Shown here: piece by piece, positions 51,504 through 60,153 of the stretch
Position numbering within the stretch: the first letter of the stretch is position 1
How the letters are laid out: each line of letters opens with the position of its first letter
Assembly: GCF_014190805.1 (NCBI RefSeq)
Contig: NZ_JACHVQ010000004.1
Location: 272,489-336,488 of the forward strand
Direction: 5' to 3'
Source of the DNA: Flexivirga oryzae
Lineage (GTDB): Bacteria > Actinomycetota > Actinomycetes > Actinomycetales > Dermatophilaceae
Length of the DNA stretch: 64,000 nucleotides
Position numbers and translations under genes: made by a program
Notes under the pieces: generated by a model
The model's input: the letters and a program-made list of their open reading frames with translations, nothing else
What the model was told of the DNA's origin: nothing
The model's database searches: none

Positions 51504-53093
51504 GTGGCGCGTGGAGATGGACGGCTGACGCACGATCTCTATCCCGGTGAGAAGGCACCCCAGGACGAATGCGGTGTCTTCGGTGTCTGGGCCCCCGGCG
51601 AGGAAGTCGCCAAACTCACCTACTTCGGGCTCTACGCCCTGCAGCACCGCGGGCAGGAGTCGGCCGGTATCGCGACCAGCGACGGCCACAGCATCCTGGT
51701 CTACAAGGACATGGGCCTGGTCTCCCAGGTCTTCGACGAGTCGAGCCTGACCTCGTTGCGCGGGCACCTCGCGATCGGCCACACCCGCTACTCCACGACC
51801 GGCGGCAGCACCTGGGAGAACGCCCAGCCCACGCTCGGCGGCAGTGACCGCGGCACCGTGGCCCTGGCCCACAACGGCAACCTCATCAATTCGGCCGAAC
51901 TGCGTGACCTGGTCGATCAGCAGCTGGACGGCCGCGCCGCCCGGGGTGAGCTGGCCCGCGGCAACACCTCCGACACCGCGCTCGTCACCGCGCTGCTCTC
52001 GGAGAACCCCGACAAGCCGCTCGAAGAGACGGCGCTGGAGGTGCTGCCCAAGCTGCGCGGCGCCTTCTGCTTCGTCTTCATGGACGAGCACACCCTGTAT
52101 GCCGCGCGCGACCCTTACGGTGTCCGGCCGCTCGCCCTCGGCCGGCTCGAACGCGGCTGGGTGGTGGCCTCCGAGACCGCCGCGCTGCAGACCATCGGTG
52201 CCAGCGTGGTCCGCGAGGTCGAACCCGGTGAGCTCATCGCCATCGACGAATACGGCCTGCGCAGCCACAAGTTCGCCGAGCCGACGCCCAAGGGTTGCGT
52301 GTTCGAATACGTCTATCTGGCGCGCCCGGACGCGGTGATCCGCGGCCGCGTCGTCCACGAGGCCCGGGTCGAGATGGGCCGTGCACTCGCCCGCGAGCAC
52401 CCGGTCGACGCCGACCTGGTGATCGGCGTCCCCGAGTCCGGGGTGCCGGCCGCGACCGGCTACGCGCAGGAGTCCGGCATACCGTTCGGCCAGGGGTTCG
52501 TGAAGAACGCCTACGTCGGCCGCACCTTCATCCAGCCCAGTCAGACCCTGCGCCAGCTGGGCATCCGGCTGAAGCTCAACGCCCTCGAGCACGCGGTGAA
52601 GGGCAAGCGGCTGGTCGTCGTCGACGACTCGGTGGTGCGCGGCAACACCCAGCGCGCCCAGATCCGGATGCTCCGCGAGGCCGGGGCGGCCGAGGTGCAC
52701 GTGCGGATCTCCTCACCGCCGGTGAAGTGGCCGTGCTTCTACGGCATCGACTTCGCCACCCGCGCCGAACTGATCGCCAACGGCCTCGGGGTCGAGGAGA
52801 TCTGCGCCTCCATCGGCGCCGACACTCTCGGCTACATCTCCGAGGACGGCATGATCGCCGCCACCGCGCAGCCGAAGTCGCAACTGTGCAGCGCCTGCTT
52901 CAGCGGCGACTACCCCATCGCGCTGCCCGAGGACGGCCGGATCGGCAAGCACGTCCTGGAGACGCTGCCGATCGAGTTGCGCACCGGGCACGACACCTCG
53001 GTGGACCTGGCCGAGCGGGACCGCCGGCAGGACGCCGAAGGCGTGTCGATCGGTGTGTCCGGCGGCGCCGAGAACTCCCTGCTGCATCCCTGA
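51504..53093 (+). CDS. purF: Amidophosphoribosyltransferase
   Basis: Commits PRPP to purine synthesis. After a 22-residue propeptide comes the N-terminal nucleophile Cys in DECGVFGVWAPG, then LQHRGQESAGI and HTRYSTTGGS (glutaminase), and the PRTase loop VVVDDSVVRGNTQ. The Cys-rich C-terminus (CFYGIDFATR and LCSACFSGDYP) fits the 4Fe-4S type. 529 aa, GTG start. purM follows after 28 bp. Confidence 0.97.
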   Translation: MARGDGRLTHDLYPGEKAPQDECGVFGVWAPGEEVAKLTYFGLYALQHRGQESAGIATSDGHSILVYKDMGLVSQVFDESSLTSLRGHLAIGHTRYSTTGGSTWENAQPTLGGSDRGTVALAHNGNLINSAELRDLVDQQLDGRAARGELARGNTSDTALVTALLSENPDKPLEETALEVLPKLRGAFCFVFMDEHTLYAARDPYGVRPLALGRLERGWVVASETAALQTIGASVVREVEPGELIAIDEYGLRSHKFAEPTPKGCVFEYVYLARPDAVIRGRVVHEARVEMGRALAREHPVDADLVIGVPESGVPAATGYAQESGIPFGQGFVKNAYVGRTFIQPSQTLRQLGIRLKLNALEHAVKGKRLVVVDDSVVRGNTQRAQIRMLREAGAAEVHVRISSPPVKWPCFYGIDFATRAELIANGLGVEEICASIGADTLGYISEDGMIAATAQPKSQLCSACFSGDYPIALPEDGRIGKHVLETLPIELRTGHDTSVDLAERDRRQDAEGVSIGVSGGAENSLLHP

Positions 53094-53121
53094 CCCGCCT
53101 CGTCATACCCGAAGGACTCCG

Positions 53122-54231
53122 ATGCCCGACTCCCCGCAGATCACGTATGCCGCAGCCGGCGTCGACGTCGAGGCGGGTGACAAGGCCGTCGAGCTGATGA
53201 AGGCGTCGGTGCGGCGCGCCACCCGGCCCGAGGTGATCGGCGGGCTGGGCGGTTTCGCCGGGCTGTTCGACGCGTCCGCGATCGCCCGCTTCACCCACCC
53301 GGTCCTCGCGACCTCGACCGACGGCGTCGGCACCAAGGTCGCCATCGCGCAGGCGATGGACGTGCACCACACCATCGGCTTCGACCTGGTCGGCATGGTC
53401 GTCGACGACATCGTCGTCTGCGGCGCCGAGCCGCTGTTCATGACCGACTACATCGCCACCGGCAAGGTCGTACCGGAGCGGATCGCCGCGATCGTGCAGG
53501 GCATCGCCGCCGCCTGCGAGCAGGCGAACGTCGCCCTCGTCGGCGGCGAGACCGCCGAACACCCGGGGCTGCTGGAGCCGAGCGAGTATGACGTGGCCGG
53601 TGCCGCCACCGGCGCCGCCGAACGGTCGCAGCTGCTCACGCCGGAGCTGGTGCAGGCGGGCGACGTCGTGCTCGGCATACCCTCCAGCGGGCTGCACTCC
53701 AACGGCTTCTCGCTGGTCCGCCGCGTGATCGCCTCGGCCGGCTGGCAGCTGGACCGTACCGTGCCGGAGTTCGGCCGCACGCTGGGCGAGGAGCTGCTCA
53801 CCCCGACCCGGGTGTATGCCGCCGACCTGCTCCGGCTGATCCGGGCGCTCCCGGTGCACGCGCTGTCGCACGTGACCGGCGGTGGCCTCGCCGCGAACCT
53901 GGCGCGGGTGCTGCCGACCGGGCTGACCGCGGTGCTGGACCGCGGCAGCTGGACACCGCCGCCGGTGTTCTCGGTGATCGGCGAGCTCGGCAACGTCCCG
54001 CAGGAGGACCTCGAACGCACCCTCAACCAGGGTGTCGGGTTCGCGGCGGTGCTGCCGGAGACTGCCGTCGACGACGCGCTGGCGATGCTCGCCGAATGCG
54101 GGCTACCCAGTTGGGTGATGGGTGGTGTCCGGCCGACACACGAGGTCGACGCGAGTGTCGCGGAAATCGTCAGCGGTGCCAAGGGAGCACACTCCGGTGG
54201 CGCGCAGCTGATCGGTGCGCACGCTTCCTGA
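53122..54231 (+). CDS. purM: Phosphoribosylformylglycinamidine cyclo-ligase
   Basis: AIR synthetase cyclises FGAM with ATP. ITYAAAGVDVEAGDKAVELM, TSTDGVGTKVAIAQ, DLVGMVVDDIVVCGAEPLF, ALVGGETAEHPG, and SGLHSNGFSLVR are the family blocks; 369 aa is normal. The start has GAAGGAC upstream. It forms a purF-purM pair and converges on DUF3073. Confidence 0.97.
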   Translation: MPDSPQITYAAAGVDVEAGDKAVELMKASVRRATRPEVIGGLGGFAGLFDASAIARFTHPVLATSTDGVGTKVAIAQAMDVHHTIGFDLVGMVVDDIVVCGAEPLFMTDYIATGKVVPERIAAIVQGIAAACEQANVALVGGETAEHPGLLEPSEYDVAGAATGAAERSQLLTPELVQAGDVVLGIPSSGLHSNGFSLVRRVIASAGWQLDRTVPEFGRTLGEELLTPTRVYAADLLRLIRALPVHALSHVTGGGLAANLARVLPTGLTAVLDRGSWTPPPVFSVIGELGNVPQEDLERTLNQGVGFAAVLPETAVDDALAMLAECGLPSWVMGGVRPTHEVDASVAEIVSGAKGAHSGGAQLIGAHAS

Positions 54232-54253
54232 TCGACGGATCAGCGCCGTCGGC

Positions 54254-54448
54254 TCAACCCCTGTGGGATGCCCAGTCGGCGTAGTCGCCGTAGTCGTCGT
54301 CGTCGCGCGACTCCTCGGCGTCCTCCGCCCGGTCGTGCGACTTCGAGCGAAGTTCGCGCTCGAGTGCATTCAGATCGGTGTCGGGAGAGAAGTACTTCAA
54401 CTCCCGGGCAACCTTGGTCTGCTTTGCCTTGGCCCGGCCGCGCCCCAT
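54254..54448 (-). CDS. DUF3073 family small protein
   Basis: A 64-aa highly charged protein: MGRGRAKAKQTKVARELKYF, SPDTDLNALERELRSK, and a Tyr/Asp-rich tail (DDDDYGDYADWASHRG). The basic N-terminus and position next to purM are characteristic of actinobacterial DUF3073. Function unknown, possibly nucleic-acid associated. GGGGG box precedes the ATG. Confidence 0.9.
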   Translation of the reverse strand: MGRGRAKAKQTKVARELKYFSPDTDLNALERELRSKSHDRAEDAEESRDDDDYGDYADWASHRG

Positions 54449-54602
54449 GGCGAGACCCCCTCGTGTGTGTTGCCGGGGTGCGATCAAGCGGTGGGAACGT
54501 GCGTGCACGTCACCGCCCTCGGACCCCGGGATCCTCGGTATATGTCGTGAGGTCAACGGTACCTCAGCCGCCGGACATTCCATGCATCGACCGGGCGAGC
54601 CG

Positions 54603-54917
54603 TCACAGATCGTCGTTGTCGCCCCGCGCGCGAAGCCGCACCAACGCCGCAAGTCCGCCGATCACGACGACGGCGAGCACCGCGACACCGATGATCAGCA
54701 CCGGTTCGTTGTTGGTGCGATTGGTCGGCTGCTGGAAGCTCGGCACCGACGTGGCCCAGCTGGTGCCGTCGTCGGTGTTGGTGCTGCTGCGTTGCAGACC
54801 CGTCGCGGATGCCGTGGCAGTCCCGGACGTCCCGTGCGCCGCGAACGCCGGGGTCGCCATACCCAGGAAGGCCACGAGGAGCATGGGCAGGACCAGGAGG
54901 CCGAGGCGGGCACGCAT
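54603..54917 (-). CDS. Small secreted/membrane protein (signal peptide plus C-terminal TM)
   Basis: 104 aa: a Sec signal peptide (MRARLGLLVLPMLLVAFLGM, cleavage near AFA-AH), a Ser/Thr-rich extracellular stretch and a C-terminal TM (VLIIGVAVLAVVVIGGLAAL) with a basic stop-transfer. A type I membrane topology. No family recognised. Confidence 0.7.
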   Translation of the reverse strand: MRARLGLLVLPMLLVAFLGMATPAFAAHGTSGTATASATGLQRSSTNTDDGTSWATSVPSFQQPTNRTNNEPVLIIGVAVLAVVVIGGLAALVRLRARGDNDDL

Positions 54918-55015
54918 GGGCCCGATTATTACTCACCGGGTATGGCGTGCCGGGCAACGCGCTGCCGCGCCGGTGACGCACCCGTGTCGGGCGTGCCACC
55001 GGCAGCGCTGCGTGG

Positions 55016-55768
55016 TCAGTGCAGTTGCACCGTCTTCGCGTCGTCGAAGAGCCCGCCGCTGAAGTCGATCGCGGTCGCCTTCACCCCGACCGGCATGTCG
55101 TAGACGAGCACTCCGTCGACGGCGTTGCCGGGGTTGATGTCGGACAGCCAGACGTCGTTGTTCTTCATCGCGAGCTCCGCGGCGGAGTCGGGCGAGTACG
55201 TCTTGCTGTCGGCGTCCTTGATCTTCTGGTCGTCGTCGAAGAACGTCTCGGAGTCGTCACCGACGTTCCGGACGGTGACGTAGACCAGGGTGTACCGACC
55301 CTGCGCCTTCTCCGCCATGAAGTCCTCGCCCACGGAGGTCTGGTCGCGGACGACCTTGGTGACGGTGAACTGCAGGTCGCCGGACCGCACCGGGGTGCCG
55401 ATGTGTGGTGCGGTGTCCTTCGCGGGCGCCGGCTTCGACGTGGTCTTCTCGGCCGCCTTCGTCTTCGTCTGCCGTGCGGCGGGTGTGTCCTTGACGGCCG
55501 CGTTGGGTGCGGCCGCCGCACTCGTCGCCGCGGGTGAGGTCACCGGTTGGCCGGCGGCGTCCGAGGAGTTCCCGGACGACCCGGCGCTCGTCGCGATGCT
55601 CACGACCACGATCAGCGCGACGAGCCCGAACAGTCCGGTGAGGATCTTGTGCCGCGCGAACCAGTTCTTCTTGGGTGCCGGCCCGGGCGGCACCGGCGGG
55701 TAGGGGCCGCCCTGCGGCGGTTGTCCACCCCACTGGGTGGGGTCCTGCGGTCCGTTGTAGTGAGTCAT
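55016..55768 (-). CDS. DUF4352-domain membrane-anchored protein
   Basis: 250 aa: Pro/Gly-rich cytoplasmic N-terminus, a TM helix (ILTGLFGLVALIVVVSIATS), an Ala/Lys/Thr-rich linker and an extracytoplasmic immunoglobulin-like domain from about residue 120 (GDLQFTVTKVVRDQTSVG, GRYTLVYVTVRNVGDDSETF, GVLVYDMPVG) that matches DUF4352. Probably a cell-envelope protein. Divergent to the sensor kinase gene with 162 bp between; I see no clear regulatory site there beyond a possible TACAGT -10 at 55919. Confidence 0.83.
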   Translation of the reverse strand: MTHYNGPQDPTQWGGQPPQGGPYPPVPPGPAPKKNWFARHKILTGLFGLVALIVVVSIATSAGSSGNSSDAAGQPVTSPAATSAAAAPNAAVKDTPAARQTKTKAAEKTTSKPAPAKDTAPHIGTPVRSGDLQFTVTKVVRDQTSVGEDFMAEKAQGRYTLVYVTVRNVGDDSETFFDDDQKIKDADSKTYSPDSAAELAMKNNDVWLSDINPGNAVDGVLVYDMPVGVKATAIDFSGGLFDDAKTVQLH

Positions 55769-55930
55769 CGCTGCTCCTCCGTCGTTGTTGTTCGCGATGC
55801 CCTCAGCAGACCGCCCGGGACCGTCCTGGGACTTCCCGCGAGCGGCTCGTCATACCTCCACCGAACGGGGGACCGGCCGCTCACCGACCGGTGGACCCGG
55901 CGCGTCGGTGCGCGGCTCTACAGTTCGGTC

Positions 55931-57193
55931 ATGCCCATCGATCTCGCCCCGCCGTGGTGGCGTTCGTCGCGCCTGCGGCGGGGTGTTGTGACCGGGCTGA
56001 TCGTGGTGGTGTGCGTCTGTTTCGAGGGGGTTTCGGCCCTCCTCGCGCAATACCGGCACGACGGCATCACCGATCAGGCGGCGGCGGATGCGATGGAGCT
56101 GTCCAACGGGTTCGCCGTGATCATGCTGGTCGGTTTCGTGCTGGCGGCCTCGCTCGTCTGGCGGCATCGCTGGCCGGTGTGGATCTCGCTGGGGATCAGC
56201 GCGGTGACGATCGCGCTACCGCTCGGCGCGATCACGCCGCTGTTCGCGCTGTATGCCGTGCTGCTGGTCACCACGGGTCCGTGGCTGTGGGCGAGCGTCA
56301 CGCTGGCTGCCGTGGCGGAGTTCGTGAGCGTATGGCGGGACAGCAGCGGCCCACAGTTCTCCTCGTGGAGCCGGGGGATCTTCTCGGTGCACGACGGCAC
56401 CCACTTCCCGTGGTGGCTGGTGGTGCTGGAGACGGTGATCCTCGTCGGCGCGACCGTCGGACTCGCGATGCTGGTCCGCAGCCGCAAGGCGTTGCGGGAC
56501 AGCAAGGTCAAGGAAGGTCGCAGCGAGACCAAGCTGCACGCCCTCGGCGAGGAGGTGGCCCGGCAGGCCGAACGGGAGCGGATCGCCCGCGAGGTGCACG
56601 ACGTGCTGGGGCACCGCCTGTCGCTGCTGTCCCTGCACGCCTCGGGGCTGGAGCTGGCCGCCGACGACCCGAAGCTGGCCAAGAGCGCGGCCCTGGTCCG
56701 GGAGGGCGCCCAGGAGTCGATGGCCGACCTGCGCTCGTTGCTCGCGGTGCTGCGGCAACCGGGGGACCCCGACATCAGTCAGGCACTGCCGACCCTGGTC
56801 GATCTGCCGCAGCTGATCGACGAGTCGCTCGCGGCCGGCAGCCCGGTGACCGCGACGGTCTTCCTCGATCGCGGGGCCGAGCTGCACGACCAGGTCGGTC
56901 GCAGCGCCTACCGGATCACCCAGGAGCTGCTGACCAATGCCCGCAAGCACGCACCGGGTGCGCCGGTGCGGCTGCAGATCGAGGGCGGCCCGGACCGCGG
57001 CCTGCAGATCGGCACCGCGAACCGGGCACCCGACCCGGCCGATCACACCATCCGCCCCGGGAACGGGCTGACCGGCATGCACGAGCGGGTGCAGCAGGCC
57101 GGCGGCGAGTCGTGGGTGTGGGTGGACGACGACGGCGCGTTCCGCACGCTGGTGCGGCTGCCGTGGCGATCGAGAGGAACCGCAGATGACTGA
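55931..57193 (+). CDS. NarL/DesK-type sensor histidine kinase
   Basis: 420 aa with four or five TM helices in the first 190 residues, a coiled segment, the HisKA_3 box (ERERIAREVHDVLGHRLSLL, phospho-acceptor His) and an HATPase (YRITQELLTNARKHAPGAPV, GNGLTGMHERVQQAGG). The ATG at 55931 follows TACAGT (55919-55924) by 6 nt with no Shine-Dalgarno sequence, suggesting a leaderless mRNA. The stop overlaps the regulator start by 8 nt. Confidence 0.92.
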   Translation: MPIDLAPPWWRSSRLRRGVVTGLIVVVCVCFEGVSALLAQYRHDGITDQAAADAMELSNGFAVIMLVGFVLAASLVWRHRWPVWISLGISAVTIALPLGAITPLFALYAVLLVTTGPWLWASVTLAAVAEFVSVWRDSSGPQFSSWSRGIFSVHDGTHFPWWLVVLETVILVGATVGLAMLVRSRKALRDSKVKEGRSETKLHALGEEVARQAERERIAREVHDVLGHRLSLLSLHASGLELAADDPKLAKSAALVREGAQESMADLRSLLAVLRQPGDPDISQALPTLVDLPQLIDESLAAGSPVTATVFLDRGAELHDQVGRSAYRITQELLTNARKHAPGAPVRLQIEGGPDRGLQIGTANRAPDPADHTIRPGNGLTGMHERVQQAGGESWVWVDDDGAFRTLVRLPWRSRGTADD

Positions 57194-57851
57194 CTCGCAG
57201 GTGCAGCCGATCCGGGTGCTGCTGATCGACGACGACCCGCTGGTGTGCTCGGGGCTGGAGCTGATCCTGTCCAGGTCCGACGACATCCAGATCGTCGGCA
57301 CGGCCGGTGACGGCGATGAAGCGGTGGCAGCCGTGCACCAGCACTTCCCGGACGTGGTCCTGCTCGACGTCCGGATGGCACGGTTGGACGGCATCGCTGC
57401 CACCAAGGCGTTGCGCGCGCTGCCCAACCCGCCCCGGGTGATCGTGATGACGACCTTCGACGCCGACGACATCGTCATGCGGGCGATCGGTGCGGGAGCT
57501 GCCGGGTTCCTGCTCAAGACCGCGTCGGCACAGGACATCATCGACGGGATCCGCAACGTCCACGGCGGCGACGGCGCATTGTCGCCGCGCAGCGCACGGC
57601 GGGTCTTCGAACAGGTCGGTGACAACGGGGCCCAGCGGTCCGCCGCTCTCGAGGCGATCGGGACGCTCAGCGACCGCGAGCGGGAAGTCGTCCGGCTGAT
57701 GGGCCAGGGGCTGAGCAATCAGGAGATCGGCACCCGGCTCTTCCTCGGCGAGGCGACCGTCAAGACCCACCTCGCCTCGGCCCAGCGCAAGCTCGGTCTC
57801 GCGAACCGGGTCCAGGTGGCCGTCCTCGCCTCCAAGGCCGGCCTGATCTGA
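57186..57851 (+). CDS. LuxR/NarL-family response regulator
   Basis: 221 aa: receiver with VLLIDDDPLVCSGL, phospho-acceptor Asp in VVLLDVRMARLDG, and a C-terminal LuxR HTH (LSDREREVVRLMGQGLSNQE, then VKTHLASAQRKLGLANRVQ). Partner of the upstream kinase by overlap. Signal unknown. Confidence 0.94.
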   Translation: MTDSQVQPIRVLLIDDDPLVCSGLELILSRSDDIQIVGTAGDGDEAVAAVHQHFPDVVLLDVRMARLDGIAATKALRALPNPPRVIVMTTFDADDIVMRAIGAGAAGFLLKTASAQDIIDGIRNVHGGDGALSPRSARRVFEQVGDNGAQRSAALEAIGTLSDREREVVRLMGQGLSNQEIGTRLFLGEATVKTHLASAQRKLGLANRVQVAVLASKAGLI

Positions 57852-57860
57852 TTGTCACGA

Positions 57861-57938
57861 AGCCGCGCCGAGAGTGCAGTTGTGGTCGGTTTGCGGCGCT
57901 GGAAACGGCACCAACTGCACTCTCGGCGAGCGGCGCGC
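57861..57938 (+). repeat. 78-bp palindromic repeat, copy 1
   Basis: Aligns base by base with 58524-58601 at an offset of 663. Arms GCCGAGAGTGCAGTTG (57867-57882) and CAACTGCACTCTCGGC (57912-57927) are inverted around a GTCGGTTTGCGGCGCTGGAA core, so the unit is a long imperfect hairpin. It sits directly after the response regulator stop and may double as its terminator. Confidence 0.85.
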
Positions 57939-57955
57939 CGTCATACCGCCCCGCT

Positions 57956-58495
57956 TCAGAGTGGGGAGCGTAACCGCGGCGGCCAGAGTTGGTAGCGGTC
58001 GCAGAGGGTGCTGAGGGTCGACCCTTGATCTCGGATCTCCTGCCGGACCCAGGGATAGATCCCGGCCTCGATCTGCGCGTCGAGCACGGCTGCCGCGCGC
58101 TGTGGCGTCGTCAGGAGTCGCACCGCACGGTCCTCCAGGAAGCAGACGAACAGATGCAGCCGCGAGGACCAGTCGTTTCGTGCGCCACCCTCGGTCCGGC
58201 CCGGAGTCGTCGACCATCCCTGGCGGGTGGCGTCGATGGCTGCCGCCACCCGGTCGTGCTCGGCCAGCCACCAATGCAGTTGTTCGTGCAGGTACGACGC
58301 CAGGAGCGAATCGCCGGTGCGTCGCGTGTTGAGCGTGAGTTTCGGGTGTGAGTGCGAGCGGACGCCTTCCTGGACCATCACGTGGTCGGTCCATTCGAGC
58401 CCGTGGAGGTCGTATGACGCGAGCAGCGCACACAGCTCGGCAGCCGTCGCAACCTCCGTCGGCAGGCCCGAAGCCGTCTCGATCCGGACGTCCAT
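57956..58495 (-). CDS. HEXXH-motif putative metallopeptidase-like protein
   Basis: 179 aa from ATG 58495. LLASYLHEQLHWWLAEHDRV contains HEQLH, a HEXXH zinc-peptidase motif, with a further conserved-looking FVCFLEDRAVRLL helix and a WP-rich C-terminus. No signal peptide or TM. I do not recognise the family; a minimal gluzincin-like or toxin-like role is possible but unsupported. The gene fits exactly between two copies of a 78-bp repeat and lies beside a tRNA cluster. Confidence 0.65.
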   Translation of the reverse strand: MDVRIETASGLPTEVATAAELCALLASYDLHGLEWTDHVMVQEGVRSHSHPKLTLNTRRTGDSLLASYLHEQLHWWLAEHDRVAAAIDATRQGWSTTPGRTEGGARNDWSSRLHLFVCFLEDRAVRLLTTPQRAAAVLDAQIEAGIYPWVRQEIRDQGSTLSTLCDRYQLWPPRLRSPL

Positions 58496-58523
58496 GAGAC
58501 CTACCAATACCAGCAAGGTCCGG

Positions 58524-58601
58524 AGTCGCGCTCAGAGTGCACTTGTGGTCGGTGTGCGGCGCTGGAAGCGGCACCAACTGCACTCTCGGCGAGCGGCGCG
58601 C
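58524..58601 (+). repeat. 78-bp palindromic repeat, copy 2
   Basis: Second copy, same orientation as copy 1, about 90 percent identical by eye. The left arm has mutated (CTCAGAGTGCACTTG) while the right arm (CAACTGCACTCTCGGC, 58575-58590) and the GAGCGGCGCGC tail are intact. Confidence 0.85.
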
Positions 58602-58683
58602 GACCTACCGATGCGACATACGCCCCGACATACCAAAACGGACCCGCCCGTGGGCGAGTCCGTTCGTGCGGCCAGTGCGACCG

Positions 58684-58759
58684 TGGTGGCCAGAGACGGG
58701 GTCGAACCGCCGACCTAGCGATTTTCAGTCGCTCGCTCTACCAACTGAGCTATCTGGCC
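58684..58759 (-). tRNA. tRNA-Phe (GAA)
   Basis: On the minus strand GGCCAGATAGCTCAGTTGGT begins the gene, the anticodon loop is CTGAAAA (GAA), the T-loop is GTTCGACCC and the acceptor 3' arm is TCTGGCC followed by discriminator A and an encoded CCA. Last of three clustered tRNAs. Confidence 0.96.
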
Positions 58760-58772
58760 CTTCGGAAAGGGA

Positions 58773-58849
58773 TGGCGACCCCGACGGGACTCGAACCCGC
58801 GACCTCCGCCGTGACAGGGCGGCGCGCTAACCAACTGCGCTACGGGGCC
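58773..58849 (-). tRNA. tRNA-Asp (GTC)
   Basis: The minus strand begins GGCCCCGTAGCGCAGTTGGT, has anticodon loop CTGTCAC (GTC), T-loop GTTCGAGTC and a closing CGGGGTC acceptor arm; CCA is encoded. Middle gene of the cluster, 13 bp before tRNA-Phe. Confidence 0.96.
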
Positions 58850-58891
58850 TTGCGGCCTTCTTGCAACCTGCATCATCGCATGTGCGATGCG

Positions 58892-58964
58892 TATCCCCAA
58901 CGGGATTCGAACCCGTGCTACCGCCGTGAAAGGGCGGGGTCCTAGGCCGCTAGACGATGGGGAC
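58892..58964 (-). tRNA. tRNA-Glu (TTC)
   Basis: The minus strand begins GTCCCCATCGTCTAGCGGCC, has anticodon loop CTTTCAC (TTC) and T-loop GTTCGAATC; the acceptor ends TGGGGAT with discriminator A. CCA is not encoded (CGC follows), unlike the other two. First gene of the cluster. Confidence 0.95.
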
Positions 58965-59025
58965 TTCATCTTCGACGACCAGTCCTCAAGCGTTAGCCAC
59001 CTCGGCTGGTGTCGAGGACTAGATG

Positions 59026-59055
59026 ACTATAGGGGAGCATCGGGCAATCCACCAA
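59026..59055 (-). promoter_or_regulatory. Promoter of the tRNA Glu-Asp-Phe cluster
   Basis: On the minus strand TTGGTG (59055-59050) and TATAGT (59031-59026) are 18 bp apart, about 62 bp upstream of tRNA-Glu. A good sigma-70-type promoter for a stable RNA operon. Confidence 0.65.
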
Positions 59056-59065
59056 AACGAGTTCT

Positions 59066-60112
59066 TCAGTGTGCTCCCGACCACTCCAGCAGCCGGTCCT
59101 TCGGCCACGTGTCGACGATGCGATCGAGGGGAACGCCGAGGCGCTGGGCGCGCTCGCAGCCGTACTCCACGAAGTCCAGTTGGCCGGGTGCGTGGGCGTC
59201 GCTGTCGATGGAGAACAGGCACCCGGCGTCGAGTGCGGCGGCGATCAGCTCGTCCGGGGGATCCACCCGCTCCGGCCGGGAATTGATCTCGACCGCGACG
59301 TCGTGCGCGGCGCACTCGGCGAAGACGGCCTCCGCGTCGAAGGCGGACTGCTCCCGGCGAAGCACCTTGCCGCGGCGCTCGCCGTCGACCATCCGGCCGG
59401 TGCAGTGACCGAGGATGTTGGTGTGCGGGTCGCGAACGGCGGCGATCATCCGCGTGGTCATCGGGCCCTTGGCCATCCTCAGTTTCGAGTGGACGGACGC
59501 CACCCGGACGTCGAGTTTCTCGAGCAGCTCGGCGCGCTGGTCGAGGCTGCCGTCCTCGAGGATGTCGACCTCGATGCCCTTGAGCAGCGTGAAGTCGCCG
59601 GTGTGTTCGTTGATCCGGTCGATCAGCTTCAGCTGTTTGGTGAGCCGTTCGGCACTGAGGCCGTTCGCGACACGCAGGCTCGGGGAGTGGTCGGTGAGTA
59701 CCAGGTATTCGTGGCCGAGCTCCATCGCGGTCGCGACCATCTCGGGGATCGGTGAACCTCCGTCGCTCCAGTCCGAATGGCTGTGACAGTCACCGCGCAG
59801 CGCGGCGCGGTAGCGCTCGCCGCCTTCGACGAGCCGCTCGGGCGACTTGGCCTCCAGGCTGGTCAGGTACGCCGGGCGCTCGCCGGCCAGCGACTCCCGG
59901 ATGACCGCCTCGGTCGACTTCCCGATGCCGGGCAGGTCGTGCAGTGTCCCGTCCTCGGCGCGCTGGTCGAGTTCCTCGCGCGATGTCGCGACAACGGTGT
60001 CGGCTGCCTGGCGGAACGCCTTGACCCGATAGGTGCCCGCGCGGGACCGCTCCAGCAGGAAGGCGATCCGGCGCAGCGCGTCGATCGGCTCGATGGGCTC
60101 GTCGTGCGGCAT
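59066..60112 (-). CDS. PHP-domain phosphoesterase with N-terminal PolX-like helical region
   Basis: 348 aa. The first 95 residues resemble the helix-hairpin-helix region of PolX (ERSRAGTYRVKAFRQAADTV, LHDLPGIGKSTEAVIRE). The PHP domain follows with metal ligands in GDCHSHSDWSDGG, VLTDHSPSL, KGIEVDILEDG, ASVHSKL and DSDAHAPGQLDF. No polymerase domain is present. Likely a histidinol-phosphatase-like or nuclease-type phosphoesterase. ATG 60112 chosen by the family start. Confidence 0.88.
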   Translation of the reverse strand: MPHDEPIEPIDALRRIAFLLERSRAGTYRVKAFRQAADTVVATSREELDQRAEDGTLHDLPGIGKSTEAVIRESLAGERPAYLTSLEAKSPERLVEGGERYRAALRGDCHSHSDWSDGGSPIPEMVATAMELGHEYLVLTDHSPSLRVANGLSAERLTKQLKLIDRINEHTGDFTLLKGIEVDILEDGSLDQRAELLEKLDVRVASVHSKLRMAKGPMTTRMIAAVRDPHTNILGHCTGRMVDGERRGKVLRREQSAFDAEAVFAECAAHDVAVEINSRPERVDPPDELIAAALDAGCLFSIDSDAHAPGQLDFVEYGCERAQRLGVPLDRIVDTWPKDRLLEWSGAH

Positions 60113-60153
60113 ACGACCCAGCTTGCCGGATCGGTCTCCCGTACGCTCCACCC

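Noticed and set aside
58537..58969. Short open frames across the tRNA cluster
   Set aside because: They lie over three well-formed tRNAs and have no protein features.
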